A stretch of 64,000 nt of DNA from the NCBI GenBank assembly GCA_025057455.1, contig JANWWY010000002.1, positions 1-64,000 of the forward strand, written 5' to 3'. This stretch comes from Aquificaceae bacterium. Its GTDB lineage: Bacteria > Aquificota > Aquificia > Aquificales > Aquificaceae. The translations under genes and the position numbers were made by a program. This document shows positions 44,475 to 51,495 of the stretch, piece by piece. Position 1 is the stretch's first letter. The number at the start of each line of letters is the position of its first letter. The notes below the pieces were generated by a model. It saw only the letters and a program-made list of their open reading frames with translations, made no database searches and was not told the origin of the DNA.

Positions 44475-45566
44475 CTATGCGTAGCTCTCCTTTAGCTTTC
44501 TTATTCTCCAGAGAGCTCGGCTATCCTCTGGAGCTATTAAACTATACGCCTTTCCGTATGCCCCTATCCTACCAGTCCTTCCTATTCTGTGGATGTATAC
44601 TTCAGGGTCTTCTGGTATGTGATAGTTTATTACGAGGCTTACACCCTTTATGTCCAGACCCCTAGAGGCCACATCGGTAGCAACCACTATCTTGACTTTT
44701 CCCTCTTTAAATAGTCTCAGGGAATTCTCTCTTTGTTTCTGCGTCATATCACCGTGAAGGGAAACTACGTTAAAGCCTCTTTTCTTCAATTCCTCCGCTA
44801 TGTCCCTTGCATCCTTTTTAGTTTTCACGAAGATTATGATTTTTTCCAGTATGTGTTCTCTTACAATCTTCTCAAGCTCTGAAAGCTTTTGTCCAGATGA
44901 GCTGAGTTTTATGAGTCTTTCTTCTATCCTTGGTTTTAGCTCCTCTGTTATGACTCTTACAAATTTGTAATCCCTTCTGAGGTGCCTCTTAGCCAAGTCT
45001 TCTACTTGTCTGTCTATGGTTGCTGAAAAGAGGAAGGTTTGTCTTTCCTTGGGAAGTTGGGATATTATCCATTCAATGTCCTCTATAAAACCCATATCTA
45101 ACATTCTGTCCGCTTCATCAAGGACAAAGTATTTGAGCGTTTCAAAGTTGAAGAGTCCTCTCATGATAAGGTCTTTTATCCTTCCAGGTGTGCCCACTAC
45201 TATGTTGGGAACAACCTTCCATAGAAGTTCAACATCCTTCTGTACGGGAGTTCCACCATAGAAGCTAAAAACTTTTATACCCTTGTACTTGGAAAGCTGA
45301 TATAGTTGTTCTTTAACCTGAAGGGCAAGTTCTCTTGTGGGTGCCATTATAAGGGCTGTTGTACCTTCCTCCTTCTTACTGCCTTCTATGATTGGAATGC
45401 CGAAGGCTGCAGTTTTTCCAGTTCCCGTAGCCGCCTGTCCAAGAATGTCGTAACCCTTAAGCGCCAAAGGTATGGCTTCCTTCTGTATGGGTGTTGGTTT
45501 TTCAAAACCCATGTCTTTCAGGGCTTTCCTTGTGGGTAAACTTAGTTGTGAAAAGTCAAATTCCAT
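44475..45566 (-). CDS. DEAD-box ATP-dependent RNA helicase
   Basis: 363 residues, the two RecA-like domains with almost no C-terminal extension. Motifs in order: Q motif FEKPTPIQKEAIPLAL, I AATGTGKTAAFG, Ia PTRELALQ, Ib GTPGRI, II VLDEADRMLDMGF, III FSATI, then IV-VI with VSLHGDMTQKQRE, VATDVASRGLDI and YIHRIGRTGRIG. It unwinds RNA duplexes in ribosome assembly or RNA decay. It has its own promoter and an AAGGAGG ribosome site. kdsC follows 7 bp downstream of its stop, so the LPS run may be read from here. Confidence 0.96.
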   Translation of the reverse strand: MEFDFSQLSLPTRKALKDMGFEKPTPIQKEAIPLALKGYDILGQAATGTGKTAAFGIPIIEGSKKEEGTTALIMAPTRELALQVKEQLYQLSKYKGIKVFSFYGGTPVQKDVELLWKVVPNIVVGTPGRIKDLIMRGLFNFETLKYFVLDEADRMLDMGFIEDIEWIISQLPKERQTFLFSATIDRQVEDLAKRHLRRDYKFVRVITEELKPRIEERLIKLSSSGQKLSELEKIVREHILEKIIIFVKTKKDARDIAEELKKRGFNVVSLHGDMTQKQRENSLRLFKEGKVKIVVATDVASRGLDIKGVSLVINYHIPEDPEVYIHRIGRTGRIGAYGKAYSLIAPEDSRALWRIRKLKESYA

Positions 45567-45596
45567 TTTTTCCTCCTTTTTATATATCCTTTTCTA

Positions 45597-45624
45597 ATTA
45601 TAAGCGTGTGTTTAAAAATTACAA
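45597..45624 (-). promoter_or_regulatory. Sigma70-type promoter of the helicase gene
   Basis: On the minus strand TTGTAA (45624-45619) and TATAAT (45602-45597) are 16 bp apart, followed by a leader of about 25 bases with ribosome site AAGGAGG before the ATG at 45566. This is the upstream-most promoter seen for the minus-strand run that includes kdsC, the lpt genes and encapsulin. Confidence 0.6.
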
Positions 45625-45650
45625 TGAATCGGCTCAGAAGAAAAGATATT

Positions 45651-45680
45651 AAAGGCTGGAGGGAGAGCCTCCGGCTTTTT
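45651..45680. terminator. Intrinsic terminator hairpin
   Basis: AAAGGCTGGAGG-GAGAG-CCTCCGGCTTTTT forms a 12-bp stem (two G-T pairs) with a 5-base loop and a T run. On the plus strand it looks like a strong terminator although no plus-strand gene precedes it. On the minus strand it would stop read-through from the decayed transposase before the helicase promoter. It may act both ways. Confidence 0.65.
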
Positions 45681-46235
45681 GAATTATATCCCCCTTGTCA
45701 ACTCCTTATATTTCTTTCTGTCTTTCCTCCAAAGGTCAAAACGGTCTATGTGAAGAAGTTCGGTCTTTAAAACTAATCATTCAGTCTATTACATCGGGTG
45801 AGAAATTAATCATGGCATTGTAGCAAGCCTCCTTCACCTTCCCTACTCTGTAGGCTTTTGCCTCATGCATCATAGGTAAACCACGAGTCATGCAACACCC
45901 TATTTTTACACCATCATTCTATTTGTCCAGAAAACTTTGCCAGAAAATCTTCTTATTTTCTGAGTTCTCGCTCTGTTTGTGTTTGCTACCTTTTCTAAAT
46001 ATGTGGTAGGAGTTTATGCTTAGGTCTACGTGTGAGGTATGAGAGCATGAAAAGTGCCATGATTTGCTAGTCTGAGAGTTTCGGCTTTTTTCTTACTTTG
46101 GGCTTTGACTGAATGAGCTTGTAGAAGGCTTCTATCTTCAATAGAACTTTGCGATACAATACTTGTAGTTGCATAACATACTTTTTATATCTCTTACTCA
46201 ACATATAAGAAACAGTTAGTGCGAATTAGAAAGTA
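45681..46235. other. Intergenic stretch between terminator and selC
   Basis: About 555 bp without an intact gene. Most of it is the decayed minus-strand transposase frame described separately. I find no RNase P, tmRNA, SRP or 6S RNA signature in it. Confidence 0.55.
45781..46204 (-). pseudogene. Decayed transposase-like gene
   Basis: Read on the minus strand from ATG at 46204: 45 codons (KKYVMQLQVLYRKVLLKIEAFYKLIQ then KPKLSD), a TAG, then 23 more codons in the same frame (QIMALFMLSYLTRRPKHKLLPHI), a second TAG, and frame-shifted pieces (SENSENKKIFWQSFLDK; GLPMMHEAKAYRVGKVKEACYNA) to a TGA at 45781. The KLSD-x-QIMALFMLSYL segment is like the N-terminal region of IS4- or IS982-type DDE transposases (KLSDxEIIALxLL). 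No terminal repeats found. Family is uncertain. Confidence 0.5.
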
Positions 46236-46334
46236 GGGAGAGTTTGACGCGCTGGTGCGGTCCCGGGACTTCAAATCCCGTGAGGGACACTTCGGAGGGT
46301 CTCTGGAGGGTTCGATTCCCTCACTCTCCCGCCA
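46236..46334 (+). tRNA. selC: tRNA-Sec (selenocysteine, anticodon TCA)
   Basis: 99 bases with the special bacterial tRNA-Sec shape: 8-bp acceptor GGGAGAGT/ACTCTCCC, anticodon stem GGGAC..-type pairing in TCCCGGGACTTCAAATCCCG with anticodon TCA, a long variable arm (GAGGGACACTTCGGAGGGTCTCT region) and 5-bp T stem GAGGG-TTCGATT-CCCTC. GCCA at the 3' end shows an encoded CCA. The genome therefore reads some UGA codons as selenocysteine. No selA, selB, selD or selenoprotein gene is seen in the window. Confidence 0.93.
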
Positions 46335-46347
46335 TAATTTAGAAACT

Positions 46348-46680
46348 ATGAGGGTGGCACAATACATAAGAGGTGGGCTAAAAAACCTCGTAGATAAAAA
46401 GCCCGAGGGCTACACAGAACTTGGAAAATGCACCTCTGGCTGTCACAGCGTAAGCTTTTTCATAAGGGGAACTTCTGAAAGAGTGGAGGATGTAAAATTT
46501 ATCGCAAGCAAGAGGTGTAAAAAGCTGTTGGCGATAGCGGATTTGGTGGCGGAGAAGATAAGGGAAAGGGGTAAGGTTTATTTGGAAGAGGAGGAAATTC
46601 TCAAGTACTTTTCAGAGGAAAAGGAGCAGGATAAGTTAAAGGAAAGGCTTTCCATAGTTAGGACAGCTCTAAACCTTTGA
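46348..46680 (+). CDS. Short NifU/IscU N-terminal-like protein
   Basis: 110 residues from the ATG at 46348; the ORF-track start at 46255 lies inside tRNA-Sec and is rejected. The pattern GKCTSGCHSVSFFIRGTSERVEDVKFIASKRCKKLLAIADLVAEKI, seen as two parts, parallels the scaffold fold of IscU/NifU-N (first Cys loop, then F-x5-C-x4-A-I-A). Intact IscU has about 128 residues and a third ligand Cys near the C-terminus, which is lacking here. So it may be a relative without full scaffold function. It is 13 bp behind selC and 19 bp before thrS. Confidence 0.6.
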   Translation: MRVAQYIRGGLKNLVDKKPEGYTELGKCTSGCHSVSFFIRGTSERVEDVKFIASKRCKKLLAIADLVAEKIRERGKVYLEEEEILKYFSEEKEQDKLKERLSIVRTALNL

Positions 46681-46686
46681 GAAATA

Positions 46687-46692
46687 TATAAT
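46687..46692 (+). promoter_or_regulatory. thrS -10 box (leaderless arrangement)
   Basis: TATAAT separated by 7 bp (TAACCCT) from the thrS ATG. No ribosome site is present and no thrS leader or T-box could fit, so control by leader RNA as in other bacteria is excluded if this promoter is used. Confidence 0.6.
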
Positions 46693-46699
46693 TAACCCT

Positions 46700-48619
46700 A
46701 TGGAGTCATTAAGAATAAGGGTAAACGGAAAGGAACTGCAGGTAGAGAAAGGTGTTAAGCTTGGAGAAGTTTTTGGAATTCTTGGTATACAGAATGCTGT
46801 TGGTGGGAAATCTGGGTCCAGGCTCATAGACCTCCTTACTCCCTTGCAAGAAGACATGGAGCTAACTCCTGTCTTCAAGGAAGACCCTGAAAGCCTTGAC
46901 ATTATGAGGCATACTCTTTCACATATACTGGCTCAGGCTTTAAAAGAGCTATACGGCTACGAAAAAGTCCACTTAGGCGTAGGACCTACAACCGAAGAAG
47001 GTTTCTATTACGATGTGGAGGTGGAAGGTCATACCATAAGCTCTGAAGACCTACCAAGGATAGAAGAAAAGATGAGGGAAATAATAGCGAAGAATTATCC
47101 CATATTTAGAAAAGAGGTGGGCAGGGAAGAGGCTATAAAGCTATTCTCTGACCTAAAGGAAAAGTACAAAGTAGAAATCATAAACAGAATAGATGAAGGA
47201 GAAACAATATCCATATACGGTCAAAATGGTTTTGTAGACCTTTGTAGAGGTCCGCATGTGCCCTTTACTGGCATGGTGGGAGAGTTTAAGCTTACCCATG
47301 TAGCTGGTGCCTACTGGATGGGAGATTCTTCCAGACCCATGCTACAGAGAATTTACGGCATTGCCTTCTGGGACAAAAAAGACCTTGAAGAGAGGCTAAA
47401 GTTTTACGAGGAGGCTAAGAAAAGGGACCATAGAAGGATAGGTAGAGAATTGGAGCTTTTCCTCATAGAGGACGAGGTGGGTGCTGGTCTTGTGCTTTGG
47501 CTTCCAAAGGGTGCAATACTTAGAAAAACCTTGGAAGATTACTGGAAAGAAGAGCATTTAAAGAGGGGTTACCAGCTTGTATACACTCCTCATGTGGGCA
47601 ATGCAAAACTATGGCAGACGAGCGGACATCTTGACTATTATAGACCCAACATGTTCTCATCCATGGAGATAGAGGGTGAAGAGTACTTTGTAAAGCCCAT
47701 GAACTGTCCCTTCCACATAGCAGTATACAAAAGCAAAGTAAGAAGCTACAAAGAACTTCCCATAAAGCTTGCGGAATTGGGCACTGTTTATAGGTATGAG
47801 ATGTCTGGTGTTCTTCATGGTCTTATGAGGGTAAGAGGCTTTACTCAGGATGATGCCCATATTATATGCGCACCGGAACAGGTGGAGGAAGTTATACAGG
47901 AGACCCTTGAGTTTGCCATCGACGTGCTAAGAGACTTCGGTTTTGAGGACTTTAAGGTTTACATATCTACAAAACCGGCGGATGCCATAGGCTCACCCCA
48001 GCAGTGGGAGCTTGCAGAAAAAGCTCTAAAAAAGGCTGTGGAAAGAATGGGTATTGAGTACGAAATAGATGAGGGAGGTGGTGCCTTTTATGGACCAAAG
48101 ATAGATGTAAAGATAAGGGATGCTATAGGAAGACTCTGGCAATGTTCCACCATACAGTTTGATTTTAACCTCCCCGAGAGGTTTGATATGGAATACGTTG
48201 GGTCTGATAACAGAAGACACAGACCTTACATGATTCACAGGGCTATTTTTGGTTCCATTGAGAGGTTTGTGGGAGTCCTCTTAGAACACTACGCAGGTCT
48301 TTTGCCCCTCTGGCTATCGCCCGTGCAGGTCAGAGTCTTGCCAGTGTCCTCCGAAAAACACTTGACTTATGCCAGAGAGGTGGAAGGCTACCTAAGGGAG
48401 AAGGGCATAAGGGTTGAATTGGACGCAAGGGACGAAAGGCTCAGCGCTCGTATAAGGGATGCGGAGCTCCAGAAGGTTCCCTATATACTGGTCATAGGTG
48501 ATAAGGAGATGGAAGGCAAGCATGTATCTGTGAGAGGTAAGAAAGAAGGAAACCTTGGGTCTATGGCTGTCGAAGCATTTACCAACCTACTCTTGGAGAA
48601 GATAGGTAAAAAGGAGTGA
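46700..48619 (+). CDS. thrS: Threonine--tRNA ligase
   Basis: 639 residues with all domains: TGS (about 1-60), the editing domain with zinc-like His site (RHTLSHILAQALKELYG and the later HVPFTGMVGEFKLTHVAGAYW), class II catalytic core (motif 1 region HLDYYRPNMFS, motif 2 YRYEMSGVLHGLMRVRGFTQDDAHIIC, motif 3 HRAIFGSIERFVGVL) and the anticodon-binding domain. A zinc Cys is in VKPMNCPFH. It charges tRNA-Thr such as the one at 21.7 kb. Confidence 0.98.
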   Translation: MESLRIRVNGKELQVEKGVKLGEVFGILGIQNAVGGKSGSRLIDLLTPLQEDMELTPVFKEDPESLDIMRHTLSHILAQALKELYGYEKVHLGVGPTTEEGFYYDVEVEGHTISSEDLPRIEEKMREIIAKNYPIFRKEVGREEAIKLFSDLKEKYKVEIINRIDEGETISIYGQNGFVDLCRGPHVPFTGMVGEFKLTHVAGAYWMGDSSRPMLQRIYGIAFWDKKDLEERLKFYEEAKKRDHRRIGRELELFLIEDEVGAGLVLWLPKGAILRKTLEDYWKEEHLKRGYQLVYTPHVGNAKLWQTSGHLDYYRPNMFSSMEIEGEEYFVKPMNCPFHIAVYKSKVRSYKELPIKLAELGTVYRYEMSGVLHGLMRVRGFTQDDAHIICAPEQVEEVIQETLEFAIDVLRDFGFEDFKVYISTKPADAIGSPQQWELAEKALKKAVERMGIEYEIDEGGGAFYGPKIDVKIRDAIGRLWQCSTIQFDFNLPERFDMEYVGSDNRRHRPYMIHRAIFGSIERFVGVLLEHYAGLLPLWLSPVQVRVLPVSSEKHLTYAREVEGYLREKGIRVELDARDERLSARIRDAELQKVPYILVIGDKEMEGKHVSVRGKKEGNLGSMAVEAFTNLLLEKIGKKE

Positions 48620-49407
48620 TGATTGGAAAGGTTGCAGTCTATGTTTCTGGGGAGGATAGGGATTATCTAAGTTATGTCAAGGACGTGTCCGCACGGCTTG
48701 GTATAACCCCGCATTTTCTGTACATAGAAGAGGAATACCTCCTCGGTGACCTGTTTGGTTTTTTTACAAAACCTTCTGAGGAAAAACAAACAGCCGTAAA
48801 AAAACATATACAGGATCTCTTTGACAATTTTAATTTTTACGCCCTATCCGGTAGAGAGGAAAACACCGTAGCACAACTCCAGGAAAACTATGACCTCATC
48901 TTTGTAAAGTACAAAAAACATCTCTTTAGAAAATCCACACCAGAGTGGCTTTTATCGAAGGTGGATAACATAAGGCTATGGGTTTATAAAGAGGGTTCTG
49001 TTTCAGACATAAAAAGGGTTTGTCTTCCCGTAGATTTTTCTGAAAGGTCCTTAAGACAGGTGGAGTTTGTGGAGCATCTGAAGAATTTTCTCAACTTTGA
49101 ATACTGTCTTGTGTACTCTCTGAACGTAGGCAGACTAAGAGGAAAGTTAAGCGGAAAGGATTACAGCAGGAGTCTCTCCGACAAGCACGAGGAAGTAAGG
49201 CACATGTATACGGACCTCTTTGGGGAAAAGCAAATGGAGCTCATCTTACTTGAAGGCGACCCTTATAGGGATATGGTTAGACATATAAATTCAGCCCAGT
49301 ATGACCTTGTAGTTGTGGGTAGAAGGGGAAAGGGTATGAGGGAGCGTATTGGGAGTGTGTCCTTACATCTTATAAGGAGTACGAAATGTCCAGTGGTTGT
49401 CCTGTAA
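48619..49407 (+). CDS. Universal stress protein-family protein (two-part)
   Basis: 262 residues. The C-terminal half is a UspA domain with the ATP-binding pattern VVGRRGKGMRERIGSVSLHLIRSTKCPVVVL (G-x2-G-x9-G-S). The N-terminal half (about 1-130) is more divergent but similar in length, so the protein may be a tandem Usp with one degenerate copy. Start ATG overlaps the thrS stop; GTG at 48616 is an alternative. Its end overlaps plsC by 22 bp. A stress or nucleotide-sensing role is inferred. Confidence 0.82.
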   Translation: MIGKVAVYVSGEDRDYLSYVKDVSARLGITPHFLYIEEEYLLGDLFGFFTKPSEEKQTAVKKHIQDLFDNFNFYALSGREENTVAQLQENYDLIFVKYKKHLFRKSTPEWLLSKVDNIRLWVYKEGSVSDIKRVCLPVDFSERSLRQVEFVEHLKNFLNFEYCLVYSLNVGRLRGKLSGKDYSRSLSDKHEEVRHMYTDLFGEKQMELILLEGDPYRDMVRHINSAQYDLVVVGRRGKGMRERIGSVSLHLIRSTKCPVVVL

Positions 49408-50018
49408 GTGCCATAGGCAGGTGGCTACTGTCACCTCTTTGCCCTGCTACAAAATACCTCTTTAGAAGAGTTTTCAGGGTTGAGGTTTCTGGGTTTGAAA
49501 ATATACCCTCTGGACCTTGCATAGTTGCCAGCAACCACAGGAGCCATCTTGACCCGCCAGTGTTAAACAGTGTGTTCCCCGAGCCTCTGAGGTTTCTTGC
49601 AAAGGAAGAGCTATTCAGAGTTCCCATCATTGGCAGACTTCTGCCCCACATGGGTGCCATACCAGTTAGACGGGGTTCTGGTGATTTGGAGGTTTTGGAG
49701 CTTGCAATAGAGCTTATGCACTACGGGTGTAAGATAGGCATATTTCCAGAAGGTACAAGGGCAAATCCCGGCGAGTTTTTAAAGCCCAAGCTGGGTATAG
49801 GCTTACTGGCAGTAAAGAGTCATAAACCAGTCCTGCCCGTGTACATTGAAGGCACCGATAAAGTATTCCCAAGACATGCCAAGCTTCCAAAGCCAGGACA
49901 TCCAATAAGGGTTGTCATAGGCAAAGCTAAGGTCTACTCTGAGGAGGATAGCCCAAGGGGATATAGGATTGTGGCTACGGATATAATGGAAAGTATAAAG
50001 GAGCTTGCGCGTGCCTAA
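49386..50018 (+). CDS. plsC: 1-acyl-sn-glycerol-3-phosphate acyltransferase
   Basis: 210 residues of the LPLAT family. It acylates lysophosphatidic acid to phosphatidic acid at the membrane. Motif I is the catalytic NHRSHLDPP (HX4D), motif II region GAIPVRRGSG, motif III GIFPEGTRANPGEF and motif IV VLPVYIEGTDKV. Translation is coupled to both neighbours by overlap. Chain specificity cannot be read. Confidence 0.93.
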   Translation: MSSGCPVSAIGRWLLSPLCPATKYLFRRVFRVEVSGFENIPSGPCIVASNHRSHLDPPVLNSVFPEPLRFLAKEELFRVPIIGRLLPHMGAIPVRRGSGDLEVLELAIELMHYGCKIGIFPEGTRANPGEFLKPKLGIGLLAVKSHKPVLPVYIEGTDKVFPRHAKLPKPGHPIRVVIGKAKVYSEEDSPRGYRIVATDIMESIKELARA

Positions 50019-50424
50019 GGTGGTTAGCGTAGTGGGGTATCACAATTCCGGGAAAACTACGCTTATAGAAAGACTCATACCGGAGCTCCAAAAGCTAGGT
50101 TTAAGGGTAGGCTACATAAAACACGACCCGAAGGGTCACGGAATAACGGAAAAAGAGGGTAGCGATACAGATAGGATTTTTAAGCTTTCGGAAAGGGTAG
50201 CCCTTCTTTCACCTTCAAAGCTAACCCTTTGGGAAAAAAGGGAGGACGACCCTCTTAAAGTTGTGGAAGAATACTTTTATGACTGTCATGTGGTTATACT
50301 GGAAGGTTGGAAGTCTTTAAAAGGGGTAAAAAGAATAGTCGTTGGTAGTCTTGATGTGGAAGGCTTAAGAGTTGAAGACCTGCAGGATATGAAAAGCGTC
50401 TTAGATTATATACTGGAAGACTAA
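50011..50424 (+). CDS. mobB: Molybdopterin-guanine dinucleotide biosynthesis protein B
   Basis: 137 residues from GTG at 50011, which has AAGGAG at a good distance; TTG at 50005 is too close to that site. The P-loop VVGYHNSGKTTLIERL and the following IKHDPKGH are the MobB signature; VVILEGWKSLKGVKRIVV is the conserved later strand. MobB binds GTP and assists MobA in making the guanine dinucleotide form of the molybdenum cofactor. Relevant to Mo enzymes such as formate dehydrogenase and possibly the hydroxylase at 4-6.6 kb (though XDH-type enzymes usually take a cytosine or bare form). Confidence 0.92.
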   Translation: MPKVVSVVGYHNSGKTTLIERLIPELQKLGLRVGYIKHDPKGHGITEKEGSDTDRIFKLSERVALLSPSKLTLWEKREDDPLKVVEEYFYDCHVVILEGWKSLKGVKRIVVGSLDVEGLRVEDLQDMKSVLDYILED

Positions 50425-50440
50425 AGGTAGGAGGTAATGC

Positions 50441-51010
50441 ATGGTATGCTTGACCCATCTTGAATTGTGTCCCTACTGCAAGAGGTTGGCTCTGAAGGTA
50501 TGCGAGTATGATGAGCCTTATCCAAGGGTTGAGGCGGAGTGTGAGTGCTGTGGCTACAAAGCCTACGATGTGCCCATGAGGCTAACTCAAGAGGATTTTA
50601 AAAATGTCCTTGATAAGCTTGGCAGAAAGCTCATAGGTGAAATATGCATAGATGACCGATGTGGGTCTACAAAGGTGATAAGGCTCATAAAAGAGGGTAG
50701 CTATGCGGAATATCGCTGTCTTGAATGCGGTTCCGAGTGGAACAGCGATGAGGTCCAAAGGTCCATAGACCGCGTAAAGAGCGTGCGGAATGGTATAAAG
50801 AACGGCAATAGACTTATGGAGCTTTTGAAGGCAGGAGAGGGTGAATGCCCTCTGTGTGGATGGGACATAGGACACATGCACATAGGATATGCGGTTTCCA
50901 TTGACTGCTTTGTGTGTGGCTACCATACGGAAACCAAAGAATTAGTGCCTGAAGTGGACCTTTCCACTCTTGAATGTCCTGGGTATGAGAGGTCGGAGGA
51001 AACTGGTTGA
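50441..51010 (+). CDS. Cys-rich zinc-ribbon protein, unknown function
   Basis: 189 residues with six Cys-pair motifs: CPYC (10-13), CECC (34-37), CIDDRC near 70, CLECGSEW near 92, CPLCGWD near 139 and CFVCGYH near 159. They would build about three zinc ribbons or rubredoxin-like knuckles. No signal peptide, no known family recognised. It is 16 bp behind mobB and overlaps the next gene by 4 bp. A nucleic-acid or protein-binding role is likely from the fold, not from similarity. Confidence 0.7.
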   Translation: MVCLTHLELCPYCKRLALKVCEYDEPYPRVEAECECCGYKAYDVPMRLTQEDFKNVLDKLGRKLIGEICIDDRCGSTKVIRLIKEGSYAEYRCLECGSEWNSDEVQRSIDRVKSVRNGIKNGNRLMELLKAGEGECPLCGWDIGHMHIGYAVSIDCFVCGYHTETKELVPEVDLSTLECPGYERSEETG

Positions 51011-51495
51011 GGCTACCCCATCACGAGTTTATAAGATACGAGGGCTGGAAAGAGCAGTTTATCAAGGATTATGACCTTATAACCTCTAAGGATGTTAAAG
51101 ACTTGGCAGAGGACTTGAAGGATCTTTATCCAGAAGCGGAGGAAAGGCTGTTAAAAGCTCTCATATCCATGTACGTAGGCGGTTACGAAAAGAGACTTCA
51201 GGACCCAGAGGTTAGATACTGGACCAACTGGGCTGGTATTAAAACCTACAGGACCTTTAACGGTTTTCCACAGCTTTCTGACAAGGAGCTTGCCTTTGTT
51301 TTTTATGCGATGGGTAAAGTTTTTGTCCCTCTACTTTTGCACGAAAGGGGAGTCAAATCTGAAAGCTTTAAAAGTCTTACATCCGATGACCAGGAAAAGG
51401 CTGTGATGGATGAGCTTGAGGTCATATGGGAAAATCATCTCATAAGGATTCTTCAGATTATCCCCTTTCTTGACCTCAGTTCAAAGACCGCATAG
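51007..51495 (+). CDS. Hypothetical helical protein
   Basis: 162 residues, alpha-helical throughout, with aromatic clusters (FIRYEGWKEQFIKDYDL, VRYWTNWAGIKTYRTFNGF). Size and helicity recall the TorD-type chaperones of molybdoenzymes, and mobB is two genes upstream, but no TorD motif is visible and I do not claim it. TTG start overlaps the stop of the Cys-rich gene (TTGA). Its last 43 bases overlap the convergent kinase gene. Confidence 0.62.
   Translation: MRLPHHEFIRYEGWKEQFIKDYDLITSKDVKDLAEDLKDLYPEAEERLLKALISMYVGGYEKRLQDPEVRYWTNWAGIKTYRTFNGFPQLSDKELAFVFYAMGKVFVPLLLHERGVKSESFKSLTSDDQEKAVMDELEVIWENHLIRILQIIPFLDLSSKTA

Noticed and set aside
45601-45680. Small plus-strand RNA gene ending at the terminator
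   Set aside because: A terminator is clear but the only promoter seen there drives the helicase on the other strand.
46255-46347. Longer N-terminus of the NifU-like protein given in the ORF track
   Set aside because: It would be encoded by the body of tRNA-Sec.
46680-46700. T-box riboswitch or thrS leader
   Set aside because: Only about 20 bp separate the previous gene from thrS, with a -10 box in it.
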